DNA of 64,000 nucleotides from Pseudomonas fluorescens (GTDB lineage Bacteria; Pseudomonadota; Gammaproteobacteria; Pseudomonadales; Pseudomonadaceae). Position 1 is the first letter of the stretch; the number at the start of each line of letters is the position of its first letter. The stretch lies in contig NZ_MRST01000024.1 in the NCBI RefSeq assembly GCF_001902145.1, forward strand, positions 434,001 to 498,000, read 5' to 3'. The translations under genes were made by a program, and so were the position numbers. Of this stretch, positions 56,076 through 64,000 are shown piece by piece. Below the pieces are notes generated by a model, which saw nothing but the letters and a program-made list of their open reading frames with translations, ran no database searches and had not been told where the DNA came from.

Positions 56076-56521
56076 AGGGGTTTCCCGATAGGCGCAGTTT
56101 CCTTGCGCGTTATTTTCCGGTGTTCATGGGCACCATCTTCATGGCGATTTTCTCTGGTTCGGTGGCTGTCTCCACGGCGGGCGTAACCTATTTGCGCGGG
56201 GTTGAACCGGCGCTCAAGGCCAACTACTCCGGGGCTGCAATACTGGTGCTGGTAGCGGTGCTGGTGTTTGGTAATGTGATGATTGCCCGCGGGTACCCCT
56301 GGGCGACCCGGCTGGTGGCGGGCTATCTGGTGTGTTGCCTGCTGTTCGTTTTGCCGATGATTCAATACGGCCTCAATACCCTGGTGTACGGCTCGGCAGT
56401 GCTGTTTCCGCTGCTGGGTTTGTTGCTGCTCAACAGCAAGCGCCATCGTGAAATGCGCCAGCGGCTGCTCGAAATCCGCCATCTGCGCCAAGCGGTCATT
56501 GCGCAACGCAAAGCCCGTTGA
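56072..56521 (+). CDS. small four-helix membrane protein, partner of the preceding gene
   Basis: 149 residues. Four hydrophobic segments at about 14-38 (YFPVFMGTIFMAIFSGSVAV), 50-70 (GAAILVLVAVLVFGNVM), 78-98 (LVAGYLVCCLLFVLPMI) and 102-119 (YGSAVLFPLLGLLLL), then a basic tail (KRHREMRQRLLEIRHL). No family recognised. Its ATG lies within the stop of the preceding gene (ATGA), so translation is coupled. Size, topology and coupling are what one expects of an immunity protein to a pore-former, but nothing in the sequence proves this. Confidence 0.75.
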   Translation: MKGFPDRRSFLARYFPVFMGTIFMAIFSGSVAVSTAGVTYLRGVEPALKANYSGAAILVLVAVLVFGNVMIARGYPWATRLVAGYLVCCLLFVLPMIQYGLNTLVYGSAVLFPLLGLLLLNSKRHREMRQRLLEIRHLRQAVIAQRKAR

Positions 56522-56565
56522 TTGGGTAGATTCACCACCTGCCCTCAGCCCGGCGCTACAAATGT

Positions 56566-56622
56566 GTGCAGCGCCTGCACCATAGCCGCAACGTTGGCGC
56601 TGTTTTGGTGCTGTACTGCACC
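56566..56622 (+). promoter_or_regulatory. two dyads upstream of the sigma54-type promoter, candidate activator sites
   Basis: GTGCA-N5-TGCAC at 56566-56580 is a perfect inverted repeat; GGTGCTGTACTGCACC at 56607-56622 is symmetric at 14 of 16 positions. Centres are about 41 bases apart, near four helical turns, roughly 109 and 67 bases before the predicted start. Confidence 0.45.
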
Positions 56623-56655
56623 GGGCCTGACGTTTTAGTGCAATGACTGCTGCTG

Positions 56656-56671
56656 TGGCATAAGTCTTGCG
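56656..56671 (+). promoter_or_regulatory. sigma54 (RpoN)-type promoter of the transglutaminase/ATP-grasp operon
   Basis: TGGCATAAGTCTTGCG fits TGGCAC-N5-TTGC with the essential GG and GC exactly 10 bases apart. Start would be near 56682, 16 bases before the AGGAGG of the first gene. Confidence 0.7.
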
Positions 56672-56708
56672 CGCGTTGTGCTTATGCCCTGGCTCGCAGG
56701 AGGCCGCC

Positions 56709-59700
56709 GTGTCGATTCATGTCGCGTTGCACCACGTTACGCATTACCGCTACGACCGTGCTGTCGAACTCGGCCCACAGATCGTTCGGCTACGCCCGGC
56801 AGCCCATAGCCGTACGCGAATACTGTCCTACGCGCTGAAGGTGTTGCCCGAGCAGCATTTCATCAACTGGCAGCAAGACCCCCAGGGCAATTACCTGGCG
56901 CGCCTGGTGTTCCCGGAAAAGACTGACGAGTTGCGCATTGAGGTCGACCTGGTCGCCGAGATGGCGGTGTTCAATCCGTTCGATTTTTTCCTGGAACCCT
57001 ACGCCGAAAAAATCCCGTTCAGCTACGCCGCCGATGAGCAGCGCGAGCTGGCGCCGTACCTGGAAACCTTGCCGCTGACGCCAAGGTTTGCCGCCTACCT
57101 GGCCGGTATCGACCGCACGCCGCTGCCTGCTGTGGATTTCCTGGTCGGCCTCAACCAGCGCCTGGCCGCCGATATCGGTTACCTGATTCGCATGGAACCG
57201 GGCGTGCAAACCCCGGAATTCACCCTGGAAAACGCATCCGGCTCCTGCCGCGACTCGGCCTGGTTGTTGGTGCAATTGCTGCGCAACCTCGGCTTGGCGG
57301 CACGATTTGTCTCTGGTTACCTGATCCAGCTCACCGCTGACGTCAAAGCCCTCGACGGCCCGTCCGGTACCGAGGTGGACTTCACCGACCTGCACGCCTG
57401 GTGCGAAGTGTATTTGCCCGGCGCTGGCTGGATTGGACTGGATGCCACATCCGGGTTGTTCGCCGGTGAAGGGCATATCCCCTTGGCCTGCAGCCCTGAT
57501 CCATCGTCTGCCGCGCCGATCAGTGGGTTGGTTGAGCCGTGCGAATGCGAGTTCACCCATGAGATGTCGGTGGAGCGCATCTGGGAAGCGCCACGGGTGA
57601 CCAAGCCCTACACCGAAGAACAATGGCTGGCGATCCAGGCTCTGGGCCGGCAGATCGACGGCGACCTGCTCAAGCACGACGTACGCCTGACCATGGGCGG
57701 CGAGCCGACCTTCGTTTCTATCGACGATCCCGACGGCGCCGAGTGGAACACCGCAGCCCTGGGCCCGGACAAGCGTCGCCTGTCGGCCGAGCTGTTCCAG
57801 CGCCTGCGCCAGCACTATGCGCCCAAGGGCCTGGTGCATTTCGGCCAAGGCAAGTGGTACCCCGGCGAGCAACTGCCGCGCTGGTCGCTCAACTGCTATT
57901 GGCGCCGCGATGGCGTGCCGATCTGGCACAACAGCGCGCTGATCGCCGATGAACAGCAGGACTATGGCGCCGATGGGGTGATGGCTGGGCGTTTCCTGGC
58001 CAGCGTCGCCGAGCGCCTGAAACTGCCGGCGCGCTTTGTGTTCCCTGCGTTCGAGGACAATTACTACTACCTGTGGCGCGAAGGTGCGCTGCCCCAGAAC
58101 GTCACCGCCCAGGACCCGCGCCTGAGCGACGACCTGGAGCGTGAGCGCCTGCGCAAGGTGTTCAGCCAGGGCCTGGATAAAGTCATCGGCCAAGTGCTGC
58201 CGCTGGCACGGACTGCGGCCAATGACCGCTGGCAGAGTGGGCGTTGGTACCTGCGCGACAACCATTGCCGCCTGGTGCCGGGGGATTCGCCGCTGGGCTA
58301 TCGCCTGCCGCTCGCTTCGCAGCCCTGGGTGACTGCGGCGCAGTATCCGTTTGTGCATCCGACCGACCCTAACCAGGATCAGCCGGATCTGCCGACCAGC
58401 GCCCAGTTGCAAAACCATGGCGAGCCCGCGCCGGGTGATGAGCGTGTGCCCAAGGTTGACGAGTCTGCTGACTGGCTGACCCGTACCGCGCTGTGCGCCG
58501 AAGCACGCGAAGGGCGCCTGTACCTGTTTATGCCGCCGCTGGAGCGCGTCGAGGATTACCTGGAGCTGGTGACTGCCATTGAGGCCACCGCCCAAGAGCT
58601 GCATTGCCCGGTACTGCTGGAGGGCTACGAGCCGCCAGCGGATACGCGCCTGAGCAATTTCCGGGTCACGCCAGACCCTGGTGTCATCGAGGTCAACGTA
58701 CAGCCGTCCACCACCTGGGACGAGTTGGTGGAACGCACCGAATTCCTCTACGAAGAGGCCCGGCAAACCCGGCTGACCACCGAAAAATTCATGATCGACG
58801 GGCGTCACACCGGCACGGGTGGCGGTAACCACTTCGTGCTGGGCGGTGCGACGCCCAAGGATTCGCCCTTCCTGCGTCGGCCGGACCTGCTGCGCAGCCT
58901 GATCAGCTACTGGCATAACCACCCGTCGTTGTCCTATTTGTTCTCCGGCCTGTTTATCGGCCCCACCTCCCAGGCCCCCAGGGTAGATGAGGCGCGCAAT
59001 GATGCGCTGTATGAACTGGAAATCGCCTTCGCGCAGATGCCGGCACCGGGCGAGGACTGCCCGCCATGGTTGGTGGATCGCCTGTTGCGCAACCTGCTGA
59101 TCGACGTGACAGGCAATACCCATCGCGCCGAATTCTGTATCGACAAACTCTACTCACCCGACGGCGCCACTGGCCGCCTGGGGCTGCTGGAACTGCGCGC
59201 CTTTGAAATGCCGCCCCACGCGCGCATGAGCCTGACCCAGCAGTTGTTGCTGCGGGCGCTGGTCGCGCGGTTCTGGCGCGAGCCCTATGCGCCGCCGAAG
59301 CTGGCGCGCTGGGGCACTGAACTGCATGACCGTTTCCTGTTGCCGCACTTTATCGAGCAGGACTTTGCCGACGTGATCGTCGAGCTGAACGCGGCCGGCT
59401 ACCCGCTGCGTGCCGAATGGTTCGCGGCGCACCTGGAGTTTCGTTTCCCCAAGGTGGGCGACTACGCCGTCAGCGGTATCGAACTGGAACTGCGCCAGGC
59501 CTTGGAACCCTGGCACGTGCTGGGCGAGGAGGGCGCAGTGGGTGGCACGGTGCGCTATGTGGATTCGTCCCTGGAGCGCCTGCAAGTGAAGTTGAGCGGG
59601 TTGCCACCGCAACGCTACCTGCTGACCTGCAATGGCGTGCCGGTGCCGCTGCAAGCGACCGGCCGCGTCGGCGAGTTCGTGGCGGGCGTGCGTTACCGCG

Positions 59701-59999
59701 CCTGGCAACCGGCCAACTGCCTGCAACCGACCATCCCCGTGCATGCGCCGCTGGTATTCGACTTGCTCGACACCTGGATGCAGCGCTCGTTGGGCGGCTG
59801 CCAATACCATGTGGCGCACCCGGGCGGGCGCAATTACGACAGCCTGCCGGTCAATGCCAATGAGGCGGAGAGCCGGCGCATGGCGCGGTTTTTCCGCTTG
59901 GGGCATAGCCCGGGCAAGCTTGCGGTGCCTGCTCTGGTGATTAATGACGAGTTGCCGATGACCTTGGACCTGCGACGCTTTCCCCATAAAAATGACTGA
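56709..59999 (+). CDS. transglutaminase-like and DUF2126 fusion protein
   Basis: 1096 residues from GTG 56709, with a perfect AGGAGG 5 bases upstream. N-terminal bacterial transglutaminase-like part: beta region MSIHVALHHVTHYRYDRAVE, then the papain-like core with C180 (GSCRDSAWLL), H229 (DLHAWCEVY) and D245 (WIGLDATSG). From about residue 300 on is the DUF2126 region (MGGEPTFVSIDDPDG, FGQGKWYPGEQLPRW, FRVTPDPGVIEVNVQPS, GTGGGNHFVLGG), which resembles an amidoligase-type catalytic domain. No signal peptide. Heads an operon with the ATP-grasp/alpha-E and second transglutaminase genes. Substrate unknown. Confidence 0.9.
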   Translation: MSIHVALHHVTHYRYDRAVELGPQIVRLRPAAHSRTRILSYALKVLPEQHFINWQQDPQGNYLARLVFPEKTDELRIEVDLVAEMAVFNPFDFFLEPYAEKIPFSYAADEQRELAPYLETLPLTPRFAAYLAGIDRTPLPAVDFLVGLNQRLAADIGYLIRMEPGVQTPEFTLENASGSCRDSAWLLVQLLRNLGLAARFVSGYLIQLTADVKALDGPSGTEVDFTDLHAWCEVYLPGAGWIGLDATSGLFAGEGHIPLACSPDPSSAAPISGLVEPCECEFTHEMSVERIWEAPRVTKPYTEEQWLAIQALGRQIDGDLLKHDVRLTMGGEPTFVSIDDPDGAEWNTAALGPDKRRLSAELFQRLRQHYAPKGLVHFGQGKWYPGEQLPRWSLNCYWRRDGVPIWHNSALIADEQQDYGADGVMAGRFLASVAERLKLPARFVFPAFEDNYYYLWREGALPQNVTAQDPRLSDDLERERLRKVFSQGLDKVIGQVLPLARTAANDRWQSGRWYLRDNHCRLVPGDSPLGYRLPLASQPWVTAAQYPFVHPTDPNQDQPDLPTSAQLQNHGEPAPGDERVPKVDESADWLTRTALCAEAREGRLYLFMPPLERVEDYLELVTAIEATAQELHCPVLLEGYEPPADTRLSNFRVTPDPGVIEVNVQPSTTWDELVERTEFLYEEARQTRLTTEKFMIDGRHTGTGGGNHFVLGGATPKDSPFLRRPDLLRSLISYWHNHPSLSYLFSGLFIGPTSQAPRVDEARNDALYELEIAFAQMPAPGEDCPPWLVDRLLRNLLIDVTGNTHRAEFCIDKLYSPDGATGRLGLLELRAFEMPPHARMSLTQQLLLRALVARFWREPYAPPKLARWGTELHDRFLLPHFIEQDFADVIVELNAAGYPLRAEWFAAHLEFRFPKVGDYAVSGIELELRQALEPWHVLGEEGAVGGTVRYVDSSLERLQVKLSGLPPQRYLLTCNGVPVPLQATGRVGEFVAGVRYRAWQPANCLQPTIPVHAPLVFDLLDTWMQRSLGGCQYHVAHPGGRNYDSLPVNANEAESRRMARFFRLGHSPGKLAVPALVINDELPMTLDLRRFPHKND

Positions 60000-60011
60000 A
60001 TGCGATCCAAA

Positions 60012-60101
60012 TGTGGGAGCGGGCTTGCTCGCGAAAGCGGTGTATCAGTCGAAATATGCATAGACTGACCCGCCGCATTCGCGAGCAAGCCCGCTCCCAC
60101 A
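60012..60101. repeat. REP doublet inside the transglutaminase/ATP-grasp operon
   Basis: TGTGGGAGCGGGCTTGCTCG and its inverse, with about 40 bases between, lie in the 148-base gap between the first and second genes of the operon. Confidence 0.93.
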
Positions 60102-60147
60102 TTAGACTGTGGTGACTTTGACTTCCCTTGCCTCTGCCGAGCGTTCC

Positions 60148-62634
60148 ATGTCCGACTTGCTCGACCGTTACCCGCTCACCGCGGGCACCTATCACGAACT
60201 ACTGGACGACAGCGGCGCGGTGCGTGCTCATTGGCGACGCTTGTTCGATCACCTGCAACGCAGCACGTCCGCACAACTGGCCCAGCGCCAGGCATTGCTG
60301 ACGCGGCAGATCCAGGAAAACGGCGTGACCTACAACGTCTACGCCGACCCCAAGGGCGCCGATCGCCCCTGGGAGCTGGACCTGTTGCCCCATGTGCTGG
60401 CCGCTGAGGAGTGGCAGCAACTGTCGGCTGGCATCGCCCAGCGTGCGCGCCTGCTCAATGCGGTACTGGCCGACCTGTATGGCCCGCAGCGCCTGATCAA
60501 GGAAGGCTTGCTGCCCGCCGAACTGGTGTTCGGGCATAACAATTTTCTGTGGCCGTGCCAGGGTATCCAGCCGCCCGACGGTGCGTTCCTGCATCTGTAC
60601 GCGGTCGACCTGGCACGCACGCCGGATGGCCGCTGGTGGGTCACCGCCGACCGTACCCAAGCCCCGTCGGGCGCCGGCTACGCCCTGGAAAACCGCACCA
60701 TCGTGTCCCGCGCTTTCCCGGACCTGTACCGGGATATGCAGGTGCAGCACCTCACCGGTTTCTTTCGCACGTTGCAGGAAACCCTGGCGCGCCAGGCCCC
60801 TGGCGATGACCAGCCGCCACTGATCGTGCTGCTCACGCCGGGGCGTTTCAACGAAAGCTATTTCGAACACCTGTACCTGGCGCGCCAGCTCGGCTACCCC
60901 TTGGTAGAGGGCGGCGACCTCACCGTGCGCGACAGCACCGTGTTCCTGAAAACCCTTAGCGGCCTGCGCCGGGTGCACGCGATCATGCGTCGCCTTGATG
61001 ATGATTTCTGCGACCCGCTGGAGCTGCGCACCGACTCCGCGCTCGGCGTGCCGGGCCTGCTCGACGCCGTGCGCCAAGGCAATGTGCTGGTGGCCAATGC
61101 GTTGGGCAGCGGCGTGCTGGAGTCCCCTGGGTTGCTGGGCTTTTTGCCCAGGATCAACGAGTTTTTGTTCGGTGAAGCCTTGATCCTGCCATCGATTGCC
61201 ACCTGGTGGTGCGGTGAAGCGCCGGTACTCGCCGAAGCCCTGGAGAAGCTGCCGGAGCTGTTGATCAAGCCGGCATTCCCCTCGCAAAGTTTCGCCCCGG
61301 TGTTTGGTCGCGACCTTGATGATGAACAGCGCCAGGCCCTGGCCGAACGCATGCGTGCGCGGCCCTATGCCTATGTCGCCCAAGAGCTGGCGCAACTGTC
61401 TCAGGCGCCGGTATGGCACACCGTGGATGACCACCTGCAACACCGTGCCATTGGCATGCGTGTCTACGCCGTGGCCAGTGATGACGGCTATCGGGTACTG
61501 CCCGGCGGCCTGACTCGCGTGGCGGCCGACGCCGATGCCGAGGTGGTGTCGATGCAGCGCGGCGGGGCGAGCAAGGACACCTGGGTGCTCGGCGAACGCG
61601 TGCCGGGTGGCGAGCAGTGGCGCGCCCAACGCACCATTGGCGCCTATGACCTGGTGCGCCGCGATCCCTATCTGCCCTCGCGCGTGGTGGAAAACCTGTT
61701 CTGGTTCGGTCGTTACTGCGAGCGCTGCGACGACAGTGCGCGCTGGCTGCGCATCGTGCTGGCGCGGTATGTCGATGGCGACGATCCGCTGGCGTTGCAG
61801 GCCGCCGTCGAACTGGGCGAAAGCCTGCGTCTGCTGCCGGAGGAGGGCGAGTTGCCTGAGCGTCTGCTCGCCGCCTTGCTGGGTGATGACTGGCCTTCAA
61901 GTTTGCGCGCCAACCTGCAGCGCCTGCAGTGGGCGGCGTCCCAGGTGCGCGGCAAGTTGTCCCGGGAAAACTGGCAGGCCCTGGTGGAGTTGCAACGCGA
62001 AGCCATGGAGCTGGAAAGCGACACCGCAGATTTTGGCGAGCTGCTCGACTTTCTCAACCGCCTGGTGATGTCCCTGGCGGCACTGTCCGGTTTCGCCCTG
62101 GACGACATGACCCGCGATGAAGGCTGGCGCTTCTTGATGATGGGCCGGCGTATCGAGCGTCTGCAATTTCTGAGCAGTAGCCTTGCGGCGTTCCTACGCG
62201 GCGTGGCGGTGTTCGATCAGGCCGGGCTGGAATGGTTGCTGGAGCTGGGCAACAGCAGCATCACCTACCGCTCGCGCTACCTGGCGGTGCCGCAGTTGAT
62301 CCCGGTGCTCGACCTGCTGCTGCTCGACGAGCAGAACCCCCATGCGGTGCTGTTCCAGCTCAAGTTGGTGAGCCGCACCCTGCGCCGTCTCAATGATGAT
62401 TTTGGCGTGCCCCGTGAAACCGGGCTGGCGCCTTTGGTCGAGTGCCTGGCGCGTTTTGACCTGGGCTGCCTGGAGAACGGCCTGTTTGGCGAAACCAGCG
62501 TGCGTGCCGCGCTGGACGGCCTGGCCGACTTGCTGCAAGCGGTGGCCGATGAAAGCGGGCAAGTGTCGGATCGCCTGGCGTTGCGCCATTTTGCCCATGT
62601 GGATGATGTCAGCCAGCAAACGGTGTCGGTGTAA
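60148..62634 (+). CDS. circularly permuted ATP-grasp and alpha-E domain fusion protein
   Basis: 828 residues from ATG 60148 (GTG codons at 60109 and 60112 are in frame but lack support). Residues 1 to about 480 form the circularly permuted type 2 ATP-grasp (QENGVTYNVYADPKGADRPW, GHNNFLWPCQGI, RRLDDDFCDPLELR, IKPAFPSQSFAPVFGR). Residues about 509-820 form the all-helical alpha-E domain (SRVVENLFWFGRYCERCDDS, LMMGRRIERLQFLSS). In many bacteria these are two genes. Predicted peptide or amide ligase activity. Its stop overlaps the next ATG by one base. Confidence 0.92.
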   Translation: MSDLLDRYPLTAGTYHELLDDSGAVRAHWRRLFDHLQRSTSAQLAQRQALLTRQIQENGVTYNVYADPKGADRPWELDLLPHVLAAEEWQQLSAGIAQRARLLNAVLADLYGPQRLIKEGLLPAELVFGHNNFLWPCQGIQPPDGAFLHLYAVDLARTPDGRWWVTADRTQAPSGAGYALENRTIVSRAFPDLYRDMQVQHLTGFFRTLQETLARQAPGDDQPPLIVLLTPGRFNESYFEHLYLARQLGYPLVEGGDLTVRDSTVFLKTLSGLRRVHAIMRRLDDDFCDPLELRTDSALGVPGLLDAVRQGNVLVANALGSGVLESPGLLGFLPRINEFLFGEALILPSIATWWCGEAPVLAEALEKLPELLIKPAFPSQSFAPVFGRDLDDEQRQALAERMRARPYAYVAQELAQLSQAPVWHTVDDHLQHRAIGMRVYAVASDDGYRVLPGGLTRVAADADAEVVSMQRGGASKDTWVLGERVPGGEQWRAQRTIGAYDLVRRDPYLPSRVVENLFWFGRYCERCDDSARWLRIVLARYVDGDDPLALQAAVELGESLRLLPEEGELPERLLAALLGDDWPSSLRANLQRLQWAASQVRGKLSRENWQALVELQREAMELESDTADFGELLDFLNRLVMSLAALSGFALDDMTRDEGWRFLMMGRRIERLQFLSSSLAAFLRGVAVFDQAGLEWLLELGNSSITYRSRYLAVPQLIPVLDLLLLDEQNPHAVLFQLKLVSRTLRRLNDDFGVPRETGLAPLVECLARFDLGCLENGLFGETSVRAALDGLADLLQAVADESGQVSDRLALRHFAHVDDVSQQTVSV

Positions 62635-63524
62635 TGAGCGCGCGCTATCAGATTTTCCACGATACCCATTACCACTACGACAGCCCGGTGTCCCTGGCCC
62701 AGCAACTGGCGCACCTCTGGCCACGGCCGTGCGCCTGGCAGAAGTGCACCTGGCAGCAGTTGGATATCAGCCCGGAACCCACCTCGCGCCGCGATGAGCT
62801 GGACGTGTTCGGCAACCCGATCACCCGCCTGGCGTTCGAACGGCCCCATGATGAATTACTGGTGAACGCCGGGCTCACTGTAGAAGTGCTGGCGCGACCC
62901 GCTCTGGACTTCCAGCGGTCGCCGCCCTGGGACCACACCCGCGACAGCCTGACCTACAGCAGCCAGCCTTTGATCGCCGACTTGATCGAAGCCTGCCGCT
63001 ATCGCTTCGAGTCGCCCTATGTTCATCTGAAGAAAACCTTCGTCGAGTTCTCTGAAAGCTGCTTCCCGCCCGGCGAACCTCTACTGTTGGGCACGCAGGC
63101 ATTGATGGAGAAGATCTTCAGCGAATTTACCTTCGATGCCGAAGCCACCCAGGTCGCCACGCCGCTGGTGGAAGTGCTGGAGCGCCGTCGCGGCGTGTGC
63201 CAGGACTTCGCTCACCTGATGCTTGCCTGCCTGCGTTCGCGTGGCCTGGCGGCGCGCTATATCAGCGGCTATCTGCTGACCCAGCCACCGTCCGGCCAGC
63301 CACGGCTGATTGGCGCGGATGCGTCCCATGCGTGGGTCTCGGTGTTTTGCCCGGTATCAGGCTGGGTGGATTTTGACCCGACCAACAATGTGCAGCCGGC
63401 GTTGGAGCACATCACCCTGGCCTGGGGCCGGGACTTTTCCGATGTGTCGCCGTTGCGTGGGGTGATTCTGGGGGGAGGCAGCCATGATCCGGAGGTGCGG
63501 GTGACGGTGATGCCGCTGGAATAA
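62634..63524 (+). CDS. transglutaminase-like cysteine protease-fold protein
   Basis: 296 residues. N-terminal bacterial transglutaminase-like beta domain (YQIFHDTHYHYDSPVSLAQQ) and a core with full triad C189 (RRGVCQDFAHLM), H232 (ADASHAWVSVF) and D248 (GWVDFDPTN). No signal peptide, so probably cytosolic. Translationally coupled to the ATP-grasp/alpha-E gene. Enzymes of this family may be proteases or amide-bond-forming; the reaction is not known. Confidence 0.93.
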   Translation: MSARYQIFHDTHYHYDSPVSLAQQLAHLWPRPCAWQKCTWQQLDISPEPTSRRDELDVFGNPITRLAFERPHDELLVNAGLTVEVLARPALDFQRSPPWDHTRDSLTYSSQPLIADLIEACRYRFESPYVHLKKTFVEFSESCFPPGEPLLLGTQALMEKIFSEFTFDAEATQVATPLVEVLERRRGVCQDFAHLMLACLRSRGLAARYISGYLLTQPPSGQPRLIGADASHAWVSVFCPVSGWVDFDPTNNVQPALEHITLAWGRDFSDVSPLRGVILGGGSHDPEVRVTVMPLE

Positions 63525-63550
63525 TGACTGCGGGCTGTCGATTTTTGTAA

Positions 63551-63648
63551 TGGGAGCGAGCTTGCTCGCGAAGGATCTTGGGGCGCCACGTTAATCCAGG
63601 CGTCCCGCGTCATCGTTGACGTTCTTCGCGAGCAAGCTCGCTCCTACA
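63551..63648. repeat. REP doublet, GAGCGAGCTTGCTCGCGAA type (inverse orientation, diverged)
   Basis: Inverted REP units with spacer containing GGCGCCACGTTAATCCAGG and CGCGTCATCGTTGACG, the inverse of the 693-792 spacer with several changes. Left end reads TGGGAGCG instead of TAGGAGCG. Confidence 0.9.
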
Positions 63649-63655
63649 GGAATGC

Positions 63656-63838
63656 TTATTCAGCCGGGTCTTTCGGGGTTTCGGTCTCGTCAGTTGCCGC
63701 TTCACCTTCGGCATCCGGGTTCAGTGCGCCGGCTTCTTCGTCTGCAGCGGCTTTCTTGCGTTGCAGCTTTTCCTCTTTCTTCTGTTCCTTGGCCAAGTCT
63801 CTCTGACGTTTGGCGAAGGAGTAATTAGGTTTGGCCAT
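63656..63838 (-). CDS. small basic/acidic protein conserved in Pseudomonas
   Basis: 60 residues. Strongly basic first half (MAKPNYSFAKRQRDLAKEQK, KLQRKKAAADEE) and acidic second half ending KDPAE. I recall near-identical N-termini (MAKPNYSFAKRQRDLAKEQK) in many pseudomonads annotated as hypothetical; no function known. ATG 63838; upstream minus strand reads CTAGAGGATCGCCC, giving a GAGGA Shine-Dalgarno. Confidence 0.78.
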   Translation of the reverse strand: MAKPNYSFAKRQRDLAKEQKKEEKLQRKKAAADEEAGALNPDAEGEAATDETETPKDPAE

Positions 63839-64000
63839 GGGCGATCCTCTAGGGTCGAAGGTGAGGGTGGCGGCGCGCAGCTGCCTTGGGTCGTCATGGT
63901 AGCAGCTTCAAGGTGCCCTTTGCTTTCACTTACCGCAGGCGTAGGCAGCCAGAAGGCCGTTGAACAGGTGATTAAGGTGCATGGCATGAACTCCCGTGAG
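63839..64000. other. window end without a supported complete gene
   Basis: On the minus strand a frame ending HLNHLFNGLLAAYACGK with stop at 63926-63928 runs off the window edge; it may be the C-terminus of a gene beyond 64000 or a very short frame starting at an internal ATG. Too little is visible to call it. Confidence 0.3.

Noticed and set aside
56566..56622. NtrC binding sites upstream of the sigma54-type promoter
   Set aside because: Half-sites are in the order GTGC then GCAC, opposite to the NtrC consensus, so a specific NtrC call is not justified.
63721..63987. 88-codon frame antisense to nothing but overlapping the small 63656-63838 gene
   Set aside because: Same strand, different frame; the 60-residue frame has a good Shine-Dalgarno and a conserved N-terminus, this one does not.

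Overview
This is a chromosomal core-genome stretch of a Pseudomonas, most likely of the P. fluorescens group. Evidence is the gene order (waaA, tolC, thiC, nudF-yqiB-cpdA-yqiA-parE, parC, serB, psd-rhdA, motAB, rsgA, orn, queG, nnrD-tsaE-amiB-mutL-miaA-hfq-hflX-hflKC, hisZ-purA, rnr-rlmB, rpsF-rpsR-rplI, dnaB, ygiQ), which follows the order I recall for P. aeruginosa. Further evidence is the high G+C wobble bias and many REP doublets of the GAGCGAGCTTGCTCGCGAA type. No prophage, integrase, transposase, CRISPR array or rRNA operon is visible.

Layout. 1-678: 3' end of waaA (Kdo transferase). 815-5496: tolC-family porin (-), a TPP riboswitch with thiC (+), and a lipoprotein (-). 5690-14612: nudF, DUF1249, cpdA and esterase yqiA, then topoisomerase IV parE and parC separated by a phytase-like esterase gene, then a PqiC-type lipoprotein. 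14740-21035: ahpA/ytjB (-), serB (+), and a minus-strand block of an HDOD protein, rhodanese rhdA and psd. 21108-25738: motAB behind a FliA-type promoter, rsgA (-), orn and a TRIC-family channel. 25735-36312: queG (-) and the tsaE-amiB-mutL-miaA-hfq-hflX-hflK-hflC superoperon, headed by stand-alone nnrD. 36606-41211: hisZ, purA and a chemoreceptor. 41230-41773: a 532-bp repeat element with terminal inverted repeats and a candidate 6-bp target duplication, lying at the edge of a REP doublet. 41858-44436: a two-gene iron-type ABC uptake operon (-) without an ATPase. 44546-44972: two identical tRNA-Leu(CAG) genes, each with its own promoter and terminator. 45134-52428: rnr-rlmB, rpsF-rpsR-DUF2232-rplI and dnaB. 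52637-54940: ygiQ-type radical SAM protein. 55143-56521: an uncharacterised overlapping gene pair (glycine-rich hydrophobic protein plus four-helix membrane protein). 56656-63524: a sigma54-type promoter and a three-gene transglutaminase/DUF2126, ATP-grasp/alpha-E and transglutaminase operon. 63656-63838: a small basic protein (-).

Most genes serve housekeeping roles: envelope biogenesis, DNA topology and repair, tRNA and ribosome maturation, RNA decay, cofactor synthesis and motility. The parts least explained by known biology are the 55143-56521 pair (possible pore-forming effector and immunity protein, inference only), the 56709-63524 amidoligase/transglutaminase operon with its apparent sigma54 control, and the 41236-41767 element. 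Twelve REP doublets and a few single REPs punctuate the intergenic gaps; no RAYT transposase lies in the window.
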